Of a stretch of 37,316 nt of DNA, positions 25,620-33,484 are shown piece after piece. The position numbers and the translations under genes were made by a program. This stretch comes from Novosphingobium sp. GTDB lineage: Bacteria; Pseudomonadota; Alphaproteobacteria; Sphingomonadales; Sphingomonadaceae. Below the pieces are notes generated by a model that did not search any database, was not told the DNA's origin, and saw only the letters and a program-made list of their open reading frames with translations. Where the stretch lies: assembly GCF_027486195.1 (NCBI RefSeq), contig NZ_JAIXPP010000027.1, positions 1-37,316 of the forward strand. Direction: 5' to 3'. The first letter of the stretch is position 1. The number at the start of each line of letters is the position of its first letter.

Positions 25620-27604
25620 AGCTCAATTCCATCGCCTGGATCCAGTGAAGCCTGACTTGCGTTTCGAACTATGTTTAAGCGAAGGCGCTCTGCACGGGCT
25701 GCATCGTCAATCCCTTCTGCCCGATCGCCAAAATCGAACTCGCCAGAACGATCCTTGCTAGCTTGGGGCAGAACATCGACGTGGGCCGGAATTTCCGGTT
25801 CCCGGCGGATACCGCCATTGGCGGGATCATGACTGGCTACCGCCTTGCGCCGCTTCTTCAGCATCGGCTTGACGGCGGGGAGATCACTCCAGTCGTCGGT
25901 CTTCGGATTATTGGACTTGGCCTGGCTAGATTCCGGAGGGGACTGGATCCGCGCCTGTAGCCTCGGATCTGCATAGTAGCGCGCTTTTTTCGCCTTTATC
26001 GGCGGCGACCCGGACAGCATGACGATCTCGTCTGTTTCAGGCAACTGGAGGATCTCACCCTGGGTCAGCAGTGGGCGCGACGTTTCTGAGCGGGAGACCA
26101 TCAGGTGACCGAGCCAAGGCGACAGTCGGTGACCGGCATAGTTGCGCATTGAGCGTTGCTCGGTTGCTGTGCCCAGCGATTCCGACACGCGCTTCGCGGT
26201 CCCTTCATCATTGGTCGCGAACGCTACCCTGACATGGCAGTTGTCGAGGATCGCATTGTTCTTGCCGTAGGCCCGCTCGATCTGGTTGAGCGACTGCGCG
26301 ATGAGAAACGACTTGAGCCCATAGCCAGCCATGAACGCGAGCGCGCTCTCGAAAAAGTCGAGACGCCCCAGTGCCGGGAACTCGTCGAGCATCATCAGCA
26401 GCCGGTGGCGCTGCGCCTTGGGGGAAAGCTCCTCGGTCAGCCGTCGCCCGATCTGATTTAGGATCAGGCGGATGAGAGGTTTGGTCCGGCTGATGTCGGA
26501 TGGCGGCACGACCAGGTAGAGAGTGGCAGGCCGCTTGGCCTCGACAAGGTCGGCAATCCGCCAGTCCGACCAACTTGTGACCTCGGCAATCACCGGATCT
26601 CGGTAGAGCCCGAGATAGGACATGGCGGTCGACAACACCCCGGATCGCTCGTTGTCCGACTTGTTCAGCAGCTCGCGGGCGGCGCTGGCGACGACAGGGT
26701 GCGGGCCAGCCTCGCCCAGGTGCGCGGTCGCCATCATCGCATCAAGCGTTTCCTCGATCGAGCGTTCGGGATCGGACAGGAACGCAGCTACACCTGCTAG
26801 GGTCTTGTCGGGCTCGGCGTAGAGGACGTGCAGAATGGCCCCAACAAGCAGGGCATGGCTCGTTTTCTCCCAATGGTTGCGCTTCTCAAGGCTGCCTTCG
26901 GGGTCGACCAGGATGTCAGCGATGTTTTGAACGTCGCGCACTTCGCTGATCCCACGGCGCACTTCGAGCAACGGGTTGTAGTGGGCAGAGGCGAGATTGG
27001 TGGGGTCGAACAGCAGGGTGCGGCTGAAGCTTGAGCGGAAGCCGGCGGTGAGTGTCCAGTTCTCGCCCTTGATGTCGTGGACGATCGCCGAGCCGGGCCA
27101 GGTCAGCAGGGTCGGGATGACGAGGCCCACGCCCTTGCCCGATCGAGTTGGCGCGAAGCACAGCACGTGCTCAGGACCGTCATGGCGCAGATAATTGTTC
27201 TGGAACTTGCCGAGCACCACGCCGGTTTCGGAGAGGAGGCCGATGCGCTTGATATCGGCTCGCTCAGCCCAGCGCGCTGAACCATACGTCTTGGCATTGC
27301 TGTTCTCGCGGCCGCGCCACACCGACATGGCGATGGCGACGACGATCGCGACGAACCCGCCCGAGGTTGCGATCATCCCGCCCTTGTCGAACACCTCCGG
27401 GGCGTAAGCGTCGTAAGAGAACCACCACCAGAACAGGTCATAGGGCCGGTAAACCGGATGGCCCAATGCCAAGAACCAGGGGCTGCCAAGCTCAGGCTGG
27501 AAGCCGAGCGCGGATGCTGTCCACTGCGTCGCGGCCCAGACGCTGGCAAGAATGATCAGGAACACGGCCAGCACCTGGCCCCACAGGATCTTCGCCGCAG
27601 ACAT
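25616..27604 (-). CDS. traG: Type IV coupling protein TraG (VirD4-like)
   Basis: 662-residue coupling ATPase that links the relaxosome to the secretion channel. Two N-terminal membrane helices (AKILWGQVLAVFLIILASVW and a second near residue 75) precede Walker A FAPTRSGKGVGL near 153 and Walker B MMLDEFPALGRLDFFE near 406, then FLIAQSLNQIERAYG. The C-terminal tail is acidic and variable, as usual for substrate selection. Length is normal. Its upstream region shares an element with the trbB leader and abuts a divergent LexA-type promoter. Confidence 0.95.
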   Translation of the reverse strand: MSAAKILWGQVLAVFLIILASVWAATQWTASALGFQPELGSPWFLALGHPVYRPYDLFWWWFSYDAYAPEVFDKGGMIATSGGFVAIVVAIAMSVWRGRENSNAKTYGSARWAERADIKRIGLLSETGVVLGKFQNNYLRHDGPEHVLCFAPTRSGKGVGLVIPTLLTWPGSAIVHDIKGENWTLTAGFRSSFSRTLLFDPTNLASAHYNPLLEVRRGISEVRDVQNIADILVDPEGSLEKRNHWEKTSHALLVGAILHVLYAEPDKTLAGVAAFLSDPERSIEETLDAMMATAHLGEAGPHPVVASAARELLNKSDNERSGVLSTAMSYLGLYRDPVIAEVTSWSDWRIADLVEAKRPATLYLVVPPSDISRTKPLIRLILNQIGRRLTEELSPKAQRHRLLMMLDEFPALGRLDFFESALAFMAGYGLKSFLIAQSLNQIERAYGKNNAILDNCHVRVAFATNDEGTAKRVSESLGTATEQRSMRNYAGHRLSPWLGHLMVSRSETSRPLLTQGEILQLPETDEIVMLSGSPPIKAKKARYYADPRLQARIQSPPESSQAKSNNPKTDDWSDLPAVKPMLKKRRKAVASHDPANGGIRREPEIPAHVDVLPQASKDRSGEFDFGDRAEGIDDAARAERLRLNIVRNASQASLDPGDGIEL

Positions 27605-27672
27605 TGACCTGGCTCCTACCCGTTACGGCGGGCATGTCGGTGCCGGAATGGCGAAATTGCAAGGGATCTGCC

Positions 27673-27706
27673 GTGGTCAGCGCAGGCCGGCGCATGATCG
27701 GAAAGG
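27673..27706 (-). repeat. Conserved upstream element, copy 2 (traG)
   Basis: Matches 19926-19959 at 26 of 34 positions, with the block GTGGTCAGCG identical and GGAAAGG-like ends. It is 69 bases upstream of the traG start in the same orientation as copy 1 relative to trbB. Confidence 0.6.
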
Positions 27707-27735
27707 CTGGCGGGATAGGACCCACGTTCGTAAAG

Positions 27736-27780
27736 CTGACATCACCGTCTTGAAGAACATATATAGAACGAATATCGTTC
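27736..27780 (+). promoter_or_regulatory. Promoter with LexA-type (SOS) operator
   Basis: CTGACA at 27736-27741 and TATATA at 27760-27765 are spaced 18 bases and resemble -35 and -10 boxes. Overlapping the -10 is GAAC-ATATATA-GAAC (27755-27769), exactly the GAAC-N7-GAAC form of the alphaproteobacterial LexA box. A further GTTC at 27777-27780 makes an inverted pair GAACGA-ATA-TCGTTC with the second half site. Placement over the -10 fits repression by LexA. Confidence 0.65.
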
Positions 27781-27819
27781 CAACCTTGCCGATTCGGCTT
27801 TGCGACAGGAATGATAATC

Positions 27820-28017
27820 ATGCAGCACGATCCGGCGCTGCGCGAAGCCGCGCGCGCGATCTACGAGAGCGTCTATCCAGGTGAGGAGTGGACCCCAGTT
27901 CCGTTTCCCGAAGCCGAGAAATACGGGACCGTTCATTACCGCAATGCGGTCGAGGCGGCATTGCGTGCCGATGCGTGTCTCAATGGTGACCGCGACCGGC
28001 AATTGGCGATGCTGTGA
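27820..28017 (+). CDS. Small protein of unknown function downstream of LexA-type box
   Basis: 65-residue soluble protein, not recognised. It starts MQHDPALREAARAIYESVYP and contains PVPFPEAEKYGTVHYRNAVE followed by AALRADACL. The ATG at 27820 is chosen because AGGA lies 9 bases before it; the ATG at 27811 is directly against that AGGA. No signal peptide or membrane segment. It is the first of two genes under the LexA-type promoter and its stop overlaps the next ATG (TGATG), so both are probably made under DNA damage. Confidence 0.65.
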   Translation: MQHDPALREAARAIYESVYPGEEWTPVPFPEAEKYGTVHYRNAVEAALRADACLNGDRDRQLAML

Positions 28018-28307
28018 TGAAAGTGCGGATCGACGATATCGAGCTGGCCCGCGCGATCGGCATCGGACTGGCGGTCACTGGCAAGCGTGGACAGAGCAAG
28101 GATCTTGCGGTTAGCATCTTGCGCCAGCTCGCCCCGTATGCGGTGTTCCGCGAGGCAAGTTCTGCAGAACTCATGGCGAGCAACATGCCGCTGTTCCCCA
28201 ATGACTTCGGGATCATCCGAGCAGCGGATGCATATGCGACGAGCGAAGTGCAGCGGCGCGAGCAGCGCAGGCACTTCGATTGGCCGGTCCGGTTGATCGT
28301 CAGATAG
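28017..28307 (+). CDS. Small protein of unknown function, second gene of SOS-type pair
   Basis: 96-residue protein, not recognised. It begins MKVRIDDIELARAIGIGLAV, has a basic segment TGKRGQSKDLAVSILRQLA, and ends with a charged region QRREQRRHFDWPVRLIVR. No membrane segment. The start overlaps the previous stop. Its last 8 bases overlap the convergent relaxase gene, a compact arrangement that suggests long association with the transfer region. Confidence 0.65.
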   Translation: MKVRIDDIELARAIGIGLAVTGKRGQSKDLAVSILRQLAPYAVFREASSAELMASNMPLFPNDFGIIRAADAYATSEVQRREQRRHFDWPVRLIVR

Positions 28308-30039
28308 TGATGCCGCGGCTGCGACCGAGTGACCATTCGATCCCGCCGCCGCTCTTGATCGTACCCATCACCTGCTCGCCCAGGTGTCGGTCGAGCGACG
28401 GCTTCCACGGCACGAGCTCGAACCCGTGGGCATGCTCCATCATTGCGAAACGGCCTGAAGCAAGTTTGAGCCGCTCTCGGTAGAGGCCTTTCACCCGGTC
28501 GCCTTCTTCGCCGGCCGCATGGTCGAGTCCGGTGCGGTGGGTGATGGCGCTAGCGGCGCTGGCAAGCTCTCGGTCACGGAGCGTCGAAATGAGATCGCGC
28601 GCGAGGGTGAGCCGGTTACCTTGCCGACGCGCCAGACCCTGCTCCGCCAGATACTCCGCTCTGGCGATCTTGGCCTGTTCGACCTCGATGCCAAATCCGC
28701 TGCCGGTGATCTGCGGCTCGGCTGCGACCAGCTGGCGGTCGAGCCAGGTCGCGCCGTTCGCCGTGACCTGCTCGGCTAGCGCCAGATCCGAGCGCAGCGC
28801 CAGCGACTGTTGTCGGCGCCCGCGTTTGTCGTCCCAGCTTCTGAGTTCGACGATCGCGCCGGGTTCTGCATCACCAGTGACTTCGAGATCGGAGAACTTG
28901 AGATGATGGACGCGGCCATCGACGCCATCGACCACAGCATAGGCCTCGCCGGTCAGTTCGTCGTGCAGGCCGCGTTCGATCAAGCGGCCAATAATGGGTT
29001 CGCCCGGTGCCTCGCCATGCATCGCAAACCGCCCGGTCTCGGCGCTGCCGATCTGGCGCAACATGGCGCGATGCATGGTCTTGATGATGTCTCCGCGCTC
29101 GCCGAGCGCGCGGAGCTGGGCTTCAAGATCGTTCCCCAGACTCCAGCAGGCCGGGCCATGTGATTCGGCTAGACCAAGCCGTTCGAGCGCGGTCGCCCTA
29201 CCGATCAGCAGGGCACGGTCGGAACGCGCATGACCGGACGGTTCGGGACGCAGGTCGACCAAGCCGCTCTCGTCTTGGAGACGTTGCAGGCTGCGGTCGA
29301 GACTCGTCCAGCGTTCGGCGCTCACTTCGCGGCGCAAAGCTTGTTCTATCTCGCGCTCGGTTCTGTGGCCGAGTTCGGCAGTGACCCGCTCTTGGGCGCG
29401 GCCGCGCATTCCCTCGCGAATGTAATTGCGGTCGATGACCAGGTCGCGGCCATCGTCTGCACGCCCACGCACCAGGATATGCATATGAGGGTTGTCGGTG
29501 TTCCAATGATCGACCGCTACCCAGTCGAGCCGGGTTCCAAGATCGTGCGCCATGTCATCCATCAGTTCGCGCGTGAAGGCGCGTAAGTCCTCCATCTCGG
29601 CGGCATCTTCGGGCGACACGATAAAACGGAAGTGGTGCCGATCGTCCTCGCAGCGCGTCGAAAAGCCTTCGGCATCGACACTGTCGCCGTCCTGGTCGAA
29701 CAGGCGGCCTTCGGTTCCCTCGCGGTCAACCCCGTCGCGCTTGAGATAAGTGAGGTGGCGGGCAAGCGGTGCGGCGCGAAAGTGCGAGCCTTTGTGCCGA
29801 ACGACGCGGGCCTTGATAACCACCCGGCGCTGGGTGGGCGATCGACGCATGGCCAGCGCGGCTCCGCGGCCGCGACCGGATCGACCGGTGCCACCGCCCA
29901 TGCGTCGGGAAAGTGACGTGTAGCCTGCGCGCTTCGAAACCTGGAGCACGCACCCGGCGAGCGATTTGGCCTTTTGCCCTGAAGGCCGCCCGCGATCCCG
30001 GACGCGGCCAGGCTTCACCTCAAAATCGTCATCGCTCAT
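28300..30039 (-). CDS. DUF3363-type (VirD2-like) relaxase
   Basis: 579-residue relaxase that would nick oriT and pilot the strand into the recipient. After a basic N-terminus (DDFEVKPGRVRDRGRPSGQK) comes ARHLTYLKRDGVDREG, whose Tyr is the candidate nicking residue, then FRFIVSPEDAAEMEDLRAFT and the HUH metal motif HWNTDNPHMHILVRG. The rest matches the DUF3363 C-terminal region. The start at 30039 (MSDDDFE) is the family start; the longer frame is rejected. It is followed in the opposite direction by traG's neighbours, so it is separately transcribed from traG. Confidence 0.9.
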   Translation of the reverse strand: MSDDDFEVKPGRVRDRGRPSGQKAKSLAGCVLQVSKRAGYTSLSRRMGGGTGRSGRGRGAALAMRRSPTQRRVVIKARVVRHKGSHFRAAPLARHLTYLKRDGVDREGTEGRLFDQDGDSVDAEGFSTRCEDDRHHFRFIVSPEDAAEMEDLRAFTRELMDDMAHDLGTRLDWVAVDHWNTDNPHMHILVRGRADDGRDLVIDRNYIREGMRGRAQERVTAELGHRTEREIEQALRREVSAERWTSLDRSLQRLQDESGLVDLRPEPSGHARSDRALLIGRATALERLGLAESHGPACWSLGNDLEAQLRALGERGDIIKTMHRAMLRQIGSAETGRFAMHGEAPGEPIIGRLIERGLHDELTGEAYAVVDGVDGRVHHLKFSDLEVTGDAEPGAIVELRSWDDKRGRRQQSLALRSDLALAEQVTANGATWLDRQLVAAEPQITGSGFGIEVEQAKIARAEYLAEQGLARRQGNRLTLARDLISTLRDRELASAASAITHRTGLDHAAGEEGDRVKGLYRERLKLASGRFAMMEHAHGFELVPWKPSLDRHLGEQVMGTIKSGGGIEWSLGRSRGITI

Positions 30040-30286
30040 CGGAAAGGCGCCTTGCGGATAGGCGACGGCTGCAGAAGTGGCAGAATTGCGGGAAAAACGC
30101 GACGCGGCGCCAGCAGGCTCAAGATGCGTATGGCGCACGAAGCCAAGGATTTCTGCCCCTCACGAACCCAACAGCCAGCCGCTCTTTTATCTCGCCATCG
30201 TCCTTCCTCCTCCTTCGCTTCCAACCTCAATCCAACCCTTAGTGCTCCAGACCACGCCTTGACGCGCAACAAAGCGAAAAGCGTGT
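30040..30286. other. Relaxase upstream region, possible oriT
   Basis: 247 bases without a gene between the transglycosylase and relaxase genes. On the minus strand it contains TGCG-CCATA-CGCA followed closely by CATCTTG (plus strand 30120-30137), which resembles the YATCYTG nick-site class of IncP-like relaxases with a small inverted repeat beside it. The match is short and the claim is weak. Confidence 0.25.
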
Positions 30287-30988
30287 TCATTGCGAACCAC
30301 TCGCCGAAACGGGTGCAAAGAGACCGATGATTGGGGTACTTCGAACGCGAACAGCTGGCGGCGGCGCGGCGGCGGCGAAGCTGCCGGATGCGCCGTCATC
30401 GCCGTCTGTGTGCGGGGCAAACAGCTGGCTTTGCGTCCATGACAGGCGCACCGGCTGCACCCGTGATGGGCTGGCGACGACAGTCGCCGTGCTCGCCGAT
30501 TGCAGCTGCGGTGCGATCTTCGCGACATAGGCGCGGGTTTCGGTGGGGAGCGGTCTGCCACGATCCCGCCAATCTTCATATCGCCCAGGTCCCGCATTGT
30601 AGGCGGCAAGCATACCTGTGGCACCGTAGCTGTCGTACATCTCACGCAGGTAGGACGTGCCTGCCAAGATGTTGTCGCGCTGATCGAAGGGGTCGCTGCC
30701 GAGCCCGAGCCGGGCACGTTGCCGCGTCCAGGTTTCGGGCATGAGCTGCATCAGGCCCTTCGCCCCTGCCGATGAGACAGCACCGATCCGTCCCGCGCTT
30801 TCGGTGCGCATTACCGCGTAAATCCAGTTCTCGGGTATGCCGAAGCGCTGAGAGGCCTCGGCCACGTAACCCGCGATATCGACGGAGCGCCGCTGCGCCT
30901 GTTCGGCAGCCGCCTGCCCGAAGGCAGGCGCGTTTCCGAACAGGCAAAATGCCGAGACGAGGAAGGCGAGCGGTGCAATCGGGCGCAT
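30287..30988 (-). CDS. Lytic transglycosylase (VirB1/TrbN-like)
   Basis: 233-residue exported peptidoglycan lyase that opens the wall for the transfer channel. The signal peptide ends GNAPAFGQAAA. The SLT domain follows with FGIPENWIYAVMRTESAGR (catalytic Glu in ESAGR), AKGLMQLMPETW, ILAGTSYLREMYDSYG and AAYNAGPGRYEDW. The C-terminal region is Ala/Pro/Ser-rich. It lies 3 bases downstream of the DUF736 gene and belongs to the leftward repA-relaxase operon. Confidence 0.92.
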   Translation of the reverse strand: MRPIAPLAFLVSAFCLFGNAPAFGQAAAEQAQRRSVDIAGYVAEASQRFGIPENWIYAVMRTESAGRIGAVSSAGAKGLMQLMPETWTRQRARLGLGSDPFDQRDNILAGTSYLREMYDSYGATGMLAAYNAGPGRYEDWRDRGRPLPTETRAYVAKIAPQLQSASTATVVASPSRVQPVRLSWTQSQLFAPHTDGDDGASGSFAAAAPPPAVRVRSTPIIGLFAPVSASGSQ

Positions 30989-30991
30989 GGC

Positions 30992-31321
30992 TCAGTTTGC
31001 CGCTTCGCGTTTGGTCGGCCGCGACCACACCAGAACGTGACCGTTGTTTTCGCCCTGGAACAGGTTGGCCCGCAGGGGCTGGATGAACATCGGGTCGTCG
31101 ATCTGGATCGCGACGTATTCGCCGGCCTTCTCACCAACATGCTTCCAGCCAGCACCGACCTCGCGGGCTTCGTCGTCCGATCCTGCAATCACCCGGAAGT
31201 CCGGTGCGTTCTCGCTGTCCGAGTTGTCAGCCGGAACGAGGACAAGATCGATGTCGAGCGTAAGCGTGGTCAAGTGCCCGGCAAAGCCGCCATCGGCGGC
31301 AACAAAAAGTCCGATACGCAT
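30992..31321 (-). CDS. DUF736 protein, copy 1
   Basis: 109-residue protein of the DUF736 family, common in conjugative elements of alpha- and betaproteobacteria; function unknown. It starts MRIGLFVAADGGFAGHLTTL and carries SDSENAPDFRVIAGSDDEA, then VAIQIDDPMFIQPLRANLFQ and LVWSRPTKRE. It lies between traF and the transglycosylase gene. It is only distantly similar to the second copy at 35586-35906, sharing the ENAP-RV and DDP-F-PANLF positions, so it is an old duplication or separate acquisition. Confidence 0.85.
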   Translation of the reverse strand: MRIGLFVAADGGFAGHLTTLTLDIDLVLVPADNSDSENAPDFRVIAGSDDEAREVGAGWKHVGEKAGEYVAIQIDDPMFIQPLRANLFQGENNGHVLVWSRPTKREAAN

Positions 31322-31324
31322 GGG

Positions 31325-31915
31325 TCAGTCTCCTTCGGTTGGTGGACTGGGGGTGGGTTTGGTGGGTAAGGCTGAGAGCGGATCGGCAAACCACTTGTGG
31401 TCGCCGTCGCCCGCTTCGTCGGTCCAGATGGGCGTCGCGCGGCCGATCACATCGGCCATGCGCAGCACGCCAAAATAGCGGCCGTCGAAGCTGTGGGGCG
31501 CAGCCGGGTTCATCAAAAACAGCTCACCGGAGCGCAGCGTCCGGCAGCCGAACCATGCTGGAAGTGGGCGGCCAAGACGGTCGCGGTCGCGCGCAACCCC
31601 AGCAAAGTTTCCGTCGATGGTCACCTCGTGACCGAACCGGCAAACGCGCTGACCGCTGACCGCAGCGATGCGCTTGATCAGAGGCACGCCTGCGGGGAGA
31701 TAGCCGCGTGATGCGAGGAACTGTCGCAGTGCGGGCTCCGGCTCGACTGCCACGCGCTCGCCGACGTGCAAGCTGGCCTTCCTTCGGATCGCGTAAAGTC
31801 CGGTGGGAACCGATGCGCTTGCGTTCCAAATTGCGTAGCGGCTGACCGGCACGGCGAGCGTCGCGAGTGTTGCGGCGGCCACCAGCCCTGCGAGCACGTA
31901 ACGCCGCCGGATCAT
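31325..31915 (-). CDS. traF: S26-family conjugation peptidase TraF
   Basis: 196-residue membrane-bound peptidase that matures and cyclises the TrbC pilin. An N-terminal membrane anchor (RYVLAGLVAAATLATLAV) precedes SASVPTGLYAIRR with the catalytic Ser, PLIKRIAAVSGQRVC with the catalytic Lys, and DRLGRPLPAWFGCRTLRSGE plus NPAAPHSFDGRYFGVL. The start at 31915 overlaps the DUF2840 stop; the longer upstream frame has no protein-like content. Confidence 0.9.
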   Translation of the reverse strand: MIRRRYVLAGLVAAATLATLAVPVSRYAIWNASASVPTGLYAIRRKASLHVGERVAVEPEPALRQFLASRGYLPAGVPLIKRIAAVSGQRVCRFGHEVTIDGNFAGVARDRDRLGRPLPAWFGCRTLRSGELFLMNPAAPHSFDGRYFGVLRMADVIGRATPIWTDEAGDGDHKWFADPLSALPTKPTPSPPTEGD

Positions 31916-32451
31916 GACAGCACATCCTTGCGCTGAAGCCAGGCGCGATGCCGCGCCGGCGCATAGGCGCGCGGCACTTCGCGTGCGGCCATCCGGTTGT
32001 GGATGTGCCGCCAATGATCGGGCGCGACCTCGGTAGGGTCGATGCCCGAAGCTTCGATTGTATCGATCAGGCGGAAGACCTGAGCGACCTTGGGCCAACC
32101 ATGAACCGCGAGCAGGACCTCGCCGCCGGGATCGACCTGCGTGACTGGCGTGACGGGTTCGTGCGGCTCCACTGCACGCACGATGTCGAGCGAAGAGCGG
32201 ATCGTGCCGTAGTCGTTGCTGGCCCAGCGCACGAGGGCGAACACCTGGCCCGGCGCATAGCTCTCTATGCGCTGGCTGCGGCTGACGATCCGTGTCGCGA
32301 CTGGCTTGCCGAACTTGAGCCAGTCCTCGTGTTTGCCTTCGCGCCAGAACAGCGTGACGTGGGTCAACGGTGGACTGTCATCGACCCTCGTATCGGCAGG
32401 TCGGCGGGCCGGGGCTGCGCCGTCCGTCCACAGGGGCGGTGACGTTAGCAA
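31912..32451 (-). CDS. DUF2840 protein (start uncertain)
   Basis: DUF2840 family protein, seen between parA and traF in related elements; function unknown. The family core begins LTHVTLFWREGKHEDWLKFG and includes VFALVRWASNDYGTIRSSLD, then GGEVLLAVHGWPKVAQV and APDHWRHIHNRMAAREVPRA. The start is unclear: a TTG at 32451 gives the usual family length, another TTG at 32367 is right at the core, and an ATG at 32598 overlapping the repA stop would read through the iterons, which is unlikely to be real protein. A parA gene that normally stands before it is missing, which may explain the damaged 5' end. Confidence 0.75.
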   Translation of the reverse strand: MLTSPPLWTDGAAPARRPADTRVDDSPPLTHVTLFWREGKHEDWLKFGKPVATRIVSRSQRIESYAPGQVFALVRWASNDYGTIRSSLDIVRAVEPHEPVTPVTQVDPGGEVLLAVHGWPKVAQVFRLIDTIEASGIDPTEVAPDHWRHIHNRMAAREVPRAYAPARHRAWLQRKDVLS

Positions 32452-32478
32452 GAATCCGAAGGATTCTTTGTTAGCTAA
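32450..32478. repeat. Hairpin and palindrome beside the iterons
   Basis: AAGAATCC-GAA-GGATTCTT at 32450-32468 is a perfect 8-bp hairpin, flanked by two GTTAGC words (32444 and 32470) and followed by the palindrome TTAGCTAA. This A+T-richer block lies next to the iterons and could be the melting or regulatory part of an origin. It lacks the T-run of a terminator on either strand. Confidence 0.45.
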
Positions 32479-32526
32479 GTTAAGGGCGCGGGAACGGCAG
32501 TTTTTCTGCGGGTTTGAGGGGCATTT

Positions 32527-32613
32527 CGGTTCCCGATAGTCCGAACTTTCGGTTCCTGATCGTCCGAGTCGGGCGGTTCCTGATAGTCCGTGTTGCATCA
32601 CGACATATCCACA
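32527..32613. other. Putative oriV: three iterons plus DnaA-box-like site
   Basis: Three direct repeats of CGGTTCCYGATMGTCCG stand at 32527-32543, 32550-32566 and 32574-32590, spaced 23 and 24 bases, about two helical turns. They start right after the repA stop. ATATCCACA at 32605-32613, inside the last repA codons, matches the DnaA box TTATCCACA at 8 of 9 positions. Iterons of this size beside a RepA gene are the usual binding sites of an initiator protein, so a replication origin is inferred. Confidence 0.72.
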
Positions 32614-33476
32614 GGCTGAAATCCGACGCGGCGCATCGCTGCGTCGAACGGATCGAGGGGGATGGAAACGAAGTTCAACCGTTCGCGACCGAGCGCGTGA
32701 TCGAGGCTCAGGCTGTATCCGGGCAGCGCCTGACGGCGGACGATATCGCGCAGCTCGAACGCGAAGCGCTTGGGCGGCGAGAGCGCGCCAGACTTAACGT
32801 GCAGGTGTTGAAAGTCGAAGCTCCAGCCACCTTTCTGCTTACCGCCATGCTTGCGCACGATCCGGTAAAGCCAGCGCTCCAGACCGCCGGTCAGCGCGAA
32901 GTAGGCGGGGTCGATGGTCAGGACGAGCGCCTGGTCGAGCACACCTTCGTAGAACCAGTCAGGGATGATCATCTCGATGCCCGTCGCCCGGCCTGAACCG
33001 TCGAGGCGCTCCTTCCATTCGTTGATCCAACTGAACCGGTGCCGCCGCCGGGCATCACGCTGGCGGATCGAAGTGGCGATCGTCGTCGATTGAAGGCGGT
33101 CGAGCCCGGCCTTCAGCCGCTCATAGCTGGCCTTGCCAGTGCCGCGCCTGGTGAAGGCGAGGATCTCGTGCGGCGTAGCGGCGATCAGCCGCGAGGTCGC
33201 CCGACCCGCATCGCGCGCCTCGACTATCTGACTGGCCACCCAGATGAGAACGTCGGCGTCCCAAATGGTCGCCATGCCGTGCTCAGCGGTCGCCTCGACC
33301 AGGATCGAGACCTCGCCCATTCGGAAGTCGATGGGCTTGACCCGCTTGGTCTTGGCCAGACTGAAAAATGGCCAAGACATCAGATCTTGGGCGTCACGCG
33401 CGGCGATGTCGCCGCCAGCGCTTACGAACAAGTCCAGTTGGCGGCTCTCCGCCGGAAATTGGGACAGGCGCGACAT
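32598..33476 (-). CDS. repA: Replication initiator protein A
   Basis: 292-residue RPA-type (replication initiator protein A) protein common to alphaproteobacterial plasmids and conjugative elements. LMSWPFFSLAKTKRVKPIDF is the family N-terminal signature, followed by ATIWDADVLIWVASQI, a winged-helix-like TGKASYERLKAGLDRLQSTT, IPDWFYEGVLDQALVLTIDP and ERWLYRIVRKHGG. It would bind the iterons just downstream and start replication. It is second in a leftward unit after the AlpA-like gene. Confidence 0.9.
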   Translation of the reverse strand: MSRLSQFPAESRQLDLFVSAGGDIAARDAQDLMSWPFFSLAKTKRVKPIDFRMGEVSILVEATAEHGMATIWDADVLIWVASQIVEARDAGRATSRLIAATPHEILAFTRRGTGKASYERLKAGLDRLQSTTIATSIRQRDARRRHRFSWINEWKERLDGSGRATGIEMIIPDWFYEGVLDQALVLTIDPAYFALTGGLERWLYRIVRKHGGKQKGGWSFDFQHLHVKSGALSPPKRFAFELRDIVRRQALPGYSLSLDHALGRERLNFVSIPLDPFDAAMRRVGFQPVDMS

Positions 33477-33484
33477 GACCGGGC

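Larger units (their letters stand above)
27605..27819. promoter_or_regulatory. Divergent region traG / small SOS-type genes
   Basis: 215 bases with no gene on the minus strand. Toward traG lies copy 2 of the conserved element; toward the plus-strand genes lies a promoter with a LexA-type box. The arrangement suggests separate control of the two directions. Confidence 0.6.

Noticed and set aside
19926..27706. The 34-base repeat pair as attachment sites or insertion borders of the defence cassette.
   Set aside because: Copy 2 lies beyond traG and the RHH gene, which belong to the transfer module, and both copies are at matching distances from gene starts; a regulatory element fits better.
32527..32590. 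The three short repeats as a minimal CRISPR array.
   Set aside because: Spacers would be only 6-7 bases and there are no cas genes; 23-24 base spacing beside repA fits iterons.
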